Assembly: GCA_902491215.1 (NCBI GenBank)
Contig: CABUGV010000010.1
Coordinates: 1-64,000 of the forward strand
Origin: 43-108 sp001915545
GTDB taxonomy: Bacteria; Bacteroidota; Bacteroidia; Bacteroidales; Bacteroidaceae
DNA length: 64,000 bases
Direction: 5' to 3'
The notes under the pieces are model-generated. The model had not been told where the DNA came from. It was given only the letters and a program-made list of their open reading frames with translations, and made no database searches. Position 1 is the stretch's first letter, and each line of letters opens with the position of its first letter. The position numbers were made by a program, and so were the translations under genes. Shown here in pieces: positions 26,425 to 32,477 of this stretch.

Positions 26425-26690
26425 TCTTTCGCCGCCGTTTTGTTTGCGGACGAAAAAATCATGCTTGTCGGCTGGCCATGAGCTTTTTTTGTTGTATCTT
26501 TGCACAGATTTAAGTTGCAGCCCGAGGGCGGACTTGGATTTATTGTTTACGTATATATATATTGTACGAAGAATGGCACACAGCTTTTTTTATATGATAG
26601 ATGCAGTTTCTGGAATCGGACGCAATTCCGCCGATTCTGCACAGGCAATTTTCTTGCCTGAAAATTTGGCTGTCTGCAATTTTTGTATAA

Positions 26691-26715
26691 ACACACACAC
26701 ACACACACACACACA
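26691..26715. repeat. AC dinucleotide microsatellite
   Basis: Twelve and a half AC units in a row. It is intergenic, 180 bases before the small peptide gene at 26896. Long dinucleotide tracts are rare in Bacteroidales chromosomes and prone to length change. Confidence 0.9.
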
Positions 26716-26768
26716 TTACATGCAGACGCTAACGGGCGCGTAAAATATATCGTTTTTATTAAAATATG

Positions 26769-26808
26769 CAAGAGCAGGAAGCCTTATAGGAAAGGCTTCC
26801 TGCTCTTG
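26769..26808. repeat. 15-bp perfect inverted repeat
   Basis: CAAGAGCAGGAAGCC (26769-26783) pairs with GGCTTCCTGCTCTTG (26794-26808), loop 10 bases. No T-run follows on the plus strand and only a weak one on the minus, so a terminator role is uncertain. It sits just ahead of the fimbrillin-like operon. Confidence 0.6.
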
Positions 26809-26895
26809 TCGTAGTATGCCCTTGCCTGTAGGCATTGTATGGCCTATGGCATGTATGCCGTGACAGCATTTGTTTTTTAGTGAAAAAGAAATTAT

Positions 26896-27099
26896 ATGTT
26901 AGAAAATTTAAAAACAGATTTACAGCAGATGAAAAACGTTAATGACTTTTCGTTGTCGGAGCGTAAGGATTATTTGGCTCCGGAGTGTGAGATTATCGAA
27001 GTGCAGGGCAGTAATTTTTTGTTGGATGCCAGTGGTGATGACTATAACCCTCGTGCAGAACACCGTGGTTTTGAAGACGATGACAAAGTGGTTTGGTAA
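26896..27099 (+). CDS. Small acidic peptide preceding a fimbrillin-like lipoprotein
   Basis: A 67-residue ORF without signal peptide. The central YLAPECEIIEVQGSNFLLDASGD resembles a family of short Bacteroidales proteins with the pattern YxxPxxExIExxxxxxLxxSG that sit in front of fimbrillin/Mfa-type lipoprotein genes. The C-terminus is charged (HRGFEDDDKVVW). It ends 17 bases before the lipoprotein gene and is surely cotranscribed. The role is unknown. Similar peptides have been annotated as putative natural-product precursors or simply hypothetical. Real-gene confidence rests on position and the shared pattern. Confidence 0.7.
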   Translation: MLENLKTDLQQMKNVNDFSLSERKDYLAPECEIIEVQGSNFLLDASGDDYNPRAEHRGFEDDDKVVW

Positions 27100-27116
27100 T
27101 TTATAATAATGGGAAA

Positions 27117-28640
27117 ATGAGTATAAAATGTATGACCATCGCCGCACTGGCCCTGCTGTTGGCAGCCTGCGGCAACGAAGAAATCCTTGAGAACAACGAA
27201 AGCGGCAGCACGGGGAAGGTACACATGACCTTCACCGCCGGAATGCCGCAGACACGTACCTCGCTGGGCGAGGACGGCCATGCCGTAAACTGGACGCAGG
27301 GCGACCTGGTAGCCATCTACGACGGAACGGAAACCATCTGCAAGTTTGAAGCAAACGAAGTCAGCGGCAGCACCGCCACCCTGAAAGGCGAGGCAGCCGA
27401 GACCGATACCTACACCGCCTTCTATCCCTACACCGACGACGGGACGCTGACCCTCGACAACACTGCCATCACCTTCACCCTGCCCGCCACGCAGACAGCC
27501 ACGGCAGGCGGCTTTGCCAATGGGCTGAACCCCTCGTGGGCACAGGCGACGGGCGGCAGCAAAAATCTGACGTTCCAGAACCTCTGCGCCCTGGCCAAGT
27601 TCACCGTGGACGCAGAGGGTGTGACGGAAGTTACCCTGACCGCCAACCAAGAAAGCGACGCACTGGCAGGCGGGCTGACCTATACCATCGCCGATGGTAC
27701 GCTGACCGCCACGGGAAGCGCTTCCCGGTCGGTAACGCTGACGGGAACCTTCACGAAAGGCGAGGAGTACTACTTCGTCGTGGCTCCCGACACGCTGACG
27801 GGCGGCATTACCCTGAACTATATGGGTGAAGGCGGCAAGACATACGTCAAGACCACCCAAAAAGAGGTGACCTTCACCGCCGGAAAGATTACCAACCTGG
27901 GCGCACTGGTACAGGATGACAATTTCACCGAGGCCCTCAATGCGGCGTTTGCCAATGCCGTGAAAGAATTCAACCCAAATATCCAATGGAGGGCGAACCC
28001 CGATGGCACCGTATCCCTGGATGAGTATAACCGAATGCAAATAATAAGGAATTGGGTAACTTTCTTGCCTTTGCAAAATAAAAACATTACCAGCCTTGCC
28101 GGCATTGAGTACTTCACCGATCTGGAGATTTTGGATTGCATGGGTAATCAATTGACTACCCTTGATGTAACCAAGCTGACCAGTCTGACGACTTTGGTGT
28201 GCAGCGATAATCAACTGACTGCCCTTGATGTAACCGGGCTGACCAGTCTGACGACTTTGATTTGCGCCGGTAATCAACTGACTGCCCTTGATGTAACCAA
28301 GCTGACCAATCTGACGGATTTGGAGTGCTGCGATAATCAACTTGTCTCGTTGGATGTCAGTACTTTGGAAGAGCTTAAATATTTGTGGTGTCATGGCAAC
28401 AAGATGACGGCTCTCGATATAACCCATAACGCATATTTGGGGGATTTGAAGTGCGGGAACCAGCAAGATAATCAGCAACTGACCCTGACATTGTGGGACA
28501 CCAAGAAGGAGTTTTGGGACAGGATGTTAAACATGTATTCAGATGAAAACAGCAATGTCACAACCAATGTTATAGAGGCTCCTGTCAATGCCGATCACGA
28601 CGGCTACGAAGAGGTCGGCGGAGAACCCGTATTGCAGTAA
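27117..28640 (+). CDS. Fimbrillin-like lipoprotein with C-terminal leucine-rich repeats
   Basis: A 507-residue predicted surface lipoprotein. The signal peptide MTIAALALLLAACGN has a clear lipobox (LAAC). Residues about 25-270 look like the fimbrillin/Mfa-like domain: HMTFTAGMPQTRTSL, NWTQGDLVAIYDG, TYTAFYPYT, LCALAKFTV and TGTFTKGEEYYFVVAP. Residues about 320-450 form five 21-residue leucine-rich repeats of NQLTxLDVTxLTxLTxLxC type, encoded by near-identical 63-base repeats. The first 900 bases are visibly richer in G+C than neighbours, a hint of transfer or domain shuffling. It could be an adhesin or a pilus-tip protein; no fimbrial assembly genes are nearby. The frame starts upstream at 27093, but the ATG at 27117 gives the right signal peptide. 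Confidence 0.8.
   Translation: MSIKCMTIAALALLLAACGNEEILENNESGSTGKVHMTFTAGMPQTRTSLGEDGHAVNWTQGDLVAIYDGTETICKFEANEVSGSTATLKGEAAETDTYTAFYPYTDDGTLTLDNTAITFTLPATQTATAGGFANGLNPSWAQATGGSKNLTFQNLCALAKFTVDAEGVTEVTLTANQESDALAGGLTYTIADGTLTATGSASRSVTLTGTFTKGEEYYFVVAPDTLTGGITLNYMGEGGKTYVKTTQKEVTFTAGKITNLGALVQDDNFTEALNAAFANAVKEFNPNIQWRANPDGTVSLDEYNRMQIIRNWVTFLPLQNKNITSLAGIEYFTDLEILDCMGNQLTTLDVTKLTSLTTLVCSDNQLTALDVTGLTSLTTLICAGNQLTALDVTKLTNLTDLECCDNQLVSLDVSTLEELKYLWCHGNKMTALDITHNAYLGDLKCGNQQDNQQLTLTLWDTKKEFWDRMLNMYSDENSNVTTNVIEAPVNADHDGYEEVGGEPVLQ
28146..28460 (+). repeat. 63-base tandem repeats encoding leucine-rich repeats
   Basis: Five 63-base units begin at 28146, 28209, 28272, 28335 and 28398, each starting with a codon for Asn (AATCAACTGACT in the purest copies). 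The first three are close copies at DNA level; the last two are diverged. Unit number could change by recombination. Confidence 0.85.
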
Positions 28641-28930
28641 ACCGGCACGGAATAACACGAGCGTATATACCGCTTGATGCCTTTTTTATCAGAACATAGC
28701 AAAGTTTCTGCTTCGGCTATAGATTCTTTTATGGAACTTGCAGAATATGGTGTGATGTTTTGCAAAGAGCTGATGGCATGAAACTTTCCTTGATAGTCTG
28801 ACTGTCTGTTCTTCGGAAGGGGCAGTCGGATTTTTTTGTATGTATCGAACATTTTTCTCTTTCTTTTTGTTCTTATATAGTGACATTGTGTGATGCAACA
28901 TTTATTGTAGAACTTAAAAAGAAAATTCAC

Positions 28931-30013
28931 ATGAAAAGATTTTTAAAGCTTTTGTCTGCTGTGTCGGCGCTTTTCTGTATGGCCGGTGCGGCTGATGCGT
29001 GTACGGGCATTACTCTGGTGGCAGGCGATGGTTCGCCTGTGATGGCAAGGACTATTGAGTGGGGAGGAAGCGACCTGAACAGCCGCTACGTGATTGTGCC
29101 CCGCGGATACAGGACATCGAGTTTCCTGCCTGGCGGCAAGCGCGGAATGGAGTTTACGGCGCGCTACGGATATGTGGGCCTGTCGGTGGAACAGAGCGAC
29201 TTCGTGGCCGAGGGACTGAATGAACAGGGGCTGTCGGCCGGACTGTTCTACTTTCCTGCCTACGGCGACTACGGCGCATACGATGAAAGCATGGCGGGAA
29301 AGAGCATCAGCGACCTGCAGTTGGTGGCGCTCGTGCTGGGCGAGTGTGCAACGGTCGACGAAGTGAAGGCGAAAGTGGCCGAACTGAAGGTGGTGTCCAT
29401 TGATCCCAGGGCGCAGACTGTACATTGGCGCTTTGCCGATGCTTCGGGAATGCAGGTGGTGCTGGAAATTGTCGATGGAGGTACACCGCACTTCTACGAG
29501 AATCGTTTGGGCGTGCTGACGAATTCGCCTGACTTCAACTGGCATATGACGAACCTGAACAACTACGTGAACCTGTTTCCCGGAAGTGCGCCTCAGATGA
29601 AGCTGGGCGATGTGGACGTGAAAGCTTTCGGAGCGGGAAGCGGTTTTCTTGGTATACCGGGCGACGTTACGCCTCCGTCAAGGTTTGTAAGAGCGGCATT
29701 CTACCAGACTACGGCTCCGCAGAAGAAAACCGGCGAGGAGACAGCCGTGCAGTGCTTTCATATACTGAACAACTTCGACATACCGATAGGCATTGAGTTC
29801 GCCAAGGGCGAGGTGCCGGCAGACATTCCTAGCGGAACGCAGTGGACATCGGCTTCGGATGTGAAGAATAAGGTTATTTATTTCCGTACGATGTACGACA
29901 GCACGATAAGGAGAATTGATCTGAAGAGCATAAATTTCGCCAAGGTGAAATATTCCAGCACACCTATGGATAAGAAGAAGGAACAGCCGGTGAAGAATAT
30001 CGTGGTGAAATAA
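28931..30013 (+). CDS. Choloylglycine hydrolase family (bile salt hydrolase / penicillin V acylase-like)
   Basis: A 360-residue exported Ntn-hydrolase. The signal peptide (1-23, ending ADA) is cut so that Cys24 becomes the N-terminal nucleophile (CTGITL). Conserved family residues: Arg40 in ARTIEW, Asn in LTNSPDFNW, Arg in PSRFVRAA. The usual Asp in RTMDW is Glu43 here. The family cleaves linear amides such as conjugated bile salts, penicillin V or N-acyl homoserine lactones; the substrate cannot be told from sequence. The start at 28931 replaces an upstream in-frame GTG/ATG-less extension. Codon use is GC-rich like the preceding gene. Single gene with a terminator right after. Confidence 0.82.
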   Translation: MKRFLKLLSAVSALFCMAGAADACTGITLVAGDGSPVMARTIEWGGSDLNSRYVIVPRGYRTSSFLPGGKRGMEFTARYGYVGLSVEQSDFVAEGLNEQGLSAGLFYFPAYGDYGAYDESMAGKSISDLQLVALVLGECATVDEVKAKVAELKVVSIDPRAQTVHWRFADASGMQVVLEIVDGGTPHFYENRLGVLTNSPDFNWHMTNLNNYVNLFPGSAPQMKLGDVDVKAFGAGSGFLGIPGDVTPPSRFVRAAFYQTTAPQKKTGEETAVQCFHILNNFDIPIGIEFAKGEVPADIPSGTQWTSASDVKNKVIYFRTMYDSTIRRIDLKSINFAKVKYSSTPMDKKKEQPVKNIVVK

Positions 30014-30026
30014 TTTGCTTTTCAGA

Positions 30027-30058
30027 TGCAGTTTCGCACACACGTATGCGAAACTGCA
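30027..30058 (+). terminator. Terminator of the choloylglycine-hydrolase-like gene
   Basis: TGCAGTTTCGCA (30027-30038) pairs perfectly with TGCGAAACTGCA (30047-30058); a T-rich stretch (TTCTTAAAGTTTTTT) follows shortly after. Confidence 0.7.
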
Positions 30059-30087
30059 ATTCTTAAAGTTTTTTGCGGTAAAAAGAA

Positions 30088-30140
30088 AGAGAGACGGATA
30101 GGCCTGTGCTGATGCACAAAGTGGGCTGATCCGTCTCTCT
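30088..30140 (-). terminator. Terminator of the gene at 30175
   Basis: AGAGAGACGGAT (30088-30099) pairs perfectly with ATCCGTCTCTCT (30129-30140). On the minus strand a T-rich stretch (TTTCTTTTTA) follows. Confidence 0.75.
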
Positions 30141-30174
30141 GATTATTTAAAGGGTTTGATGTATTTGTTTTGTT

Positions 30175-30840
30175 TCATTCATCGAATGAAGGTATTGCAT
30201 CGATGTCGCTGTCGCCGAGGTCATCGACCATTTCTTCATCCGCGTCTACAGTGCAGTGTATCTTTTCTGTCTTCGGCTTCTGCTTGATGAAAACAGCTTC
30301 GGTCCATCCGCCTCGGGCTATCTCGAGCGATGCATAGCCGTCGTTCTTGCGTTTTTCGGCTATTCCTCCAGGCCGGTTCATTATGTTGGATGGAAGGACG
30401 CTGCAGTCGACGTAATAGGCCGATTCGATGATGTCCTGTATCTGCAGCGGAAGACCTTTCCAGCCTGTACCCATATTGTTTTCTATTAGGTCGAGCACCT
30501 GCTGCGGTGTTGTGTGCTGGATGTTCTCTAGGGTAAGGTCCGTAATCCTGGCTATCGGACGCTTTCTGATTGCGATGGCGTTGCAGTCGCCGTCGTTAGG
30601 TGCAGAGAATATCATGTAGTGCTGGCTTTCGAGTATGCTGACGTTCTTTGCATCGTCACGATTGAGATACTTGATGTCGAAAACTGTGCGCACGATGTTG
30701 TAATAGTGTGCCTCTTCGTCGTTCAGCAGTTCCTTGTGCTTGCAATCCATGAATATCTTGTAGAGTTCGTTCTCGTCAAGTGTCCATATATTGCTCTTGT
30801 TAAGCTCTTCAAGCGTAATTTTCTTTGATGAATCTTTCAT
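30175..30840 (-). CDS. Conserved hypothetical cytoplasmic protein
   Basis: A 221-residue soluble protein with no signal or membrane segment. I do not recognise a domain. It has an N-terminal helical part (KKITLEELNKSNIWTLDENELYKIF), a central region (ILESQHYMIFSAPNDGDCNAIAIRKRPIARITDLTLE) and a very acidic tail (CTVDADEEMVDDLGDSDID). It lies downstream of the cls gene (125-base gap) but has its own -7 box at 30888-30895, so it is probably separately expressed. Confidence 0.6.
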   Translation of the reverse strand: MKDSSKKITLEELNKSNIWTLDENELYKIFMDCKHKELLNDEEAHYYNIVRTVFDIKYLNRDDAKNVSILESQHYMIFSAPNDGDCNAIAIRKRPIARITDLTLENIQHTTPQQVLDLIENNMGTGWKGLPLQIQDIIESAYYVDCSVLPSNIMNRPGGIAEKRKNDGYASLEIARGGWTEAVFIKQKPKTEKIHCTVDADEEMVDDLGDSDIDAIPSFDE

Positions 30841-30887
30841 TGTCGCTCTGTTTTTTTCTTATACAAGATTTTGTGTTGTCGTTGGGG

Positions 30888-30895
30888 CAAAAATA
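30888..30895 (-). promoter_or_regulatory. -7 box of the gene at 30175
   Basis: TATTTTTG on the minus strand fits TAnnTTTG and is 48 bases before the ATG at 30840. Confidence 0.5.
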
Positions 30896-30965
30896 ATAAA
30901 AATTAAGGTACGTGCAATAAGACGCAAGGCAGTATTTGCGGGCTGATTGGAAGACTTTTCGTCGT

Positions 30966-32384
30966 TTAGAGCAGTGGAGAGAACATTTTGACAACCGATT
31001 CGGTCAGACGTATGTATTTGGGTCTGCGCCTCCATGCTTCGGGATTGATGGTGCGGCCCTGGAGTATGTAGCCTTGGAAGATGGTGCGGCATACTTCGGC
31101 CAGATGTGTGTCGTAGATGAAGCAGTTGGCTTCAAAGTTGTTGTCGAAGCTTCGGAAATCCATGTTGGATGAACCTATGGAAACGAAGCTGTCGTCGCAT
31201 ACGACCAGCTTGGAATGTATGAAGGCCGGCTTGTACATGATGACTTCTGCTCCGCACTTTAGTATGTCGTAGATGTAGGAACGTGTGCCGAGGTTTACGA
31301 TGCGGTTGTCTCCTTTTTCAGGTATCATTAGCTTCACGCTGACCCCCGATAGGGCTGCTGTCTGCATGGCGCTGAGTATGATTTCATCGGGCAGAAAATA
31401 TGGGGTGATGATGTATATGTATTTCTTTGCGTCGAGAATGATTTTCAGGAGGCCTTGACGTATGCTTCTCCAGCGTTCGGCTGGTGATGACAGGGCTATC
31501 TGCATCTGTACGCAGTTGATTGTTTCATGAGAGTTATGCGGATAGAAATGTGGAGACTGGGGGTATTCGCGGCTGACGAAATGCCAATCACGCAGAAAAA
31601 CATCCTGTATGGAGAATACAATGTCACCGGTCAGGCGTATGTGAAGATCTCGCCATCTGCTGCTTGCGTAACGTTCGGCGATGTTCATCCCACCTATGTA
31701 TGCTTTATTGCCGTCAATGATGACCAGCTTGCGGTGGTTCCTGAAGTTGACTTTGCGGGAGAAGCGGGGAAAGCGGACTTCAAGGAATGGATAGACCTGA
31801 CCGCCGGCGTCTGTCAGCGGACGGAAGAATTTGTCTTTGGTTTTCAGGCATCCGACATCGTCGTAGATGAATCTTATCTCGATGCCTTCTTTGGCTTTCT
31901 GTACAAGTGCATCTCTGACGGTTCGGCCTATGCTGTCGTCTTCAATGATGTAGAATTCCATGTGGATTGTGCTTTGTGCCTGATGTATGTCGTTTATAAG
32001 GCTGTTTATGAAAGACTGTCCGTCGGTGAACATGTCTGTACATTTGCCGTAGAGGGGGACGGACTGGTCGGTGTTGTTTATAAGCGACATGACACCTCTA
32101 TATGCTGGTGTTCTTTCTTCTTCGGGGATGGCTCGTGAGCATGTGGGACTGCAGTCGTCGGAATGGAGCGTACGTTTGGCGATGTTGCGTTCTTTTCCGA
32201 ACTTCTGACCGAAGAAAAAGTAGATGATCAGTCCGAAAACCGGAATCAGAAGTAGGACAAGAACCCATGCTACGGTTCTTACCGGACTGCGGTTTTCAAG
32301 TACAACTACGACTACAGTACTTATGATATACAGCATGTACAGTACTGTGATTATTCCGTATATAGAATTCCAGAACAGATCCAT
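30966..32384 (-). CDS. cls: Cardiolipin synthase (phospholipase D family)
   Basis: A 472-residue inner-membrane enzyme that joins two phosphatidylglycerols, or transfers a phosphatidyl group, to make cardiolipin. Two N-terminal membrane helices (about 7-30 and 37-56) precede two PLD domains. The HKD motifs are HRKLVIIDGNKAYIGGMN (about 215-232) and IHSKLVVCDDSFVSIGSSN (about 392-410). Both HxKxxxxD sets are intact. Length and layout match the ClsA type. The stop lies 125 bases before the next minus-strand gene. Confidence 0.9.
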   Translation of the reverse strand: MDLFWNSIYGIITVLYMLYIISTVVVVVLENRSPVRTVAWVLVLLLIPVFGLIIYFFFGQKFGKERNIAKRTLHSDDCSPTCSRAIPEEERTPAYRGVMSLINNTDQSVPLYGKCTDMFTDGQSFINSLINDIHQAQSTIHMEFYIIEDDSIGRTVRDALVQKAKEGIEIRFIYDDVGCLKTKDKFFRPLTDAGGQVYPFLEVRFPRFSRKVNFRNHRKLVIIDGNKAYIGGMNIAERYASSRWRDLHIRLTGDIVFSIQDVFLRDWHFVSREYPQSPHFYPHNSHETINCVQMQIALSSPAERWRSIRQGLLKIILDAKKYIYIITPYFLPDEIILSAMQTAALSGVSVKLMIPEKGDNRIVNLGTRSYIYDILKCGAEVIMYKPAFIHSKLVVCDDSFVSIGSSNMDFRSFDNNFEANCFIYDTHLAEVCRTIFQGYILQGRTINPEAWRRRPKYIRLTESVVKMFSPLL

Positions 32385-32421
32385 ATTGACGCCTTTTGTT
32401 AATCAAGCACCAATATATGAA

Positions 32422-32457
32422 AAAATCCTATCATCCGACATGCGGTGATAGGATTTT
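32422..32457 (-). terminator. Terminator of the outer-membrane barrel gene
   Basis: AAAATCCTATCA (32422-32433) pairs with TGATAGGATTTT (32446-32457); on the minus strand the stem runs into six Ts. Confidence 0.9.
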
Positions 32458-32477
32458 ATATTTACATATTGCTATTT

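Larger units (their letters stand above)
26224..26895. other. Repeat-rich 672-base intergenic region, no gene seen
   Basis: From left to right: a small GC hairpin (TTGCCGC / GCGGCAA, 26247-26266), a terminator hairpin (26282-26319), GAGGGCTC repeats (26345-26424), a -7-like TATCTTTG (26495-26502), an AC microsatellite (26691-26715), and a long hairpin (26769-26808). Open frames here are short and look like chance. A small RNA started at about 26510 is possible but unproven. Confidence 0.6.

Noticed and set aside
26495..26502. Promoter of a small RNA
   Set aside because: TATCTTTG fits the -7 box, but no -33 at the right spacing and no conserved RNA structure downstream were seen.
27042..28478. 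478-aa open frame on the minus strand opposite the LRR lipoprotein gene
   Set aside because: It mirrors the GC-rich coding strand and the repeats (repetitive Gly/Gln/Ile pattern), has no signal, domain or promoter, and lies wholly opposite a convincing gene.
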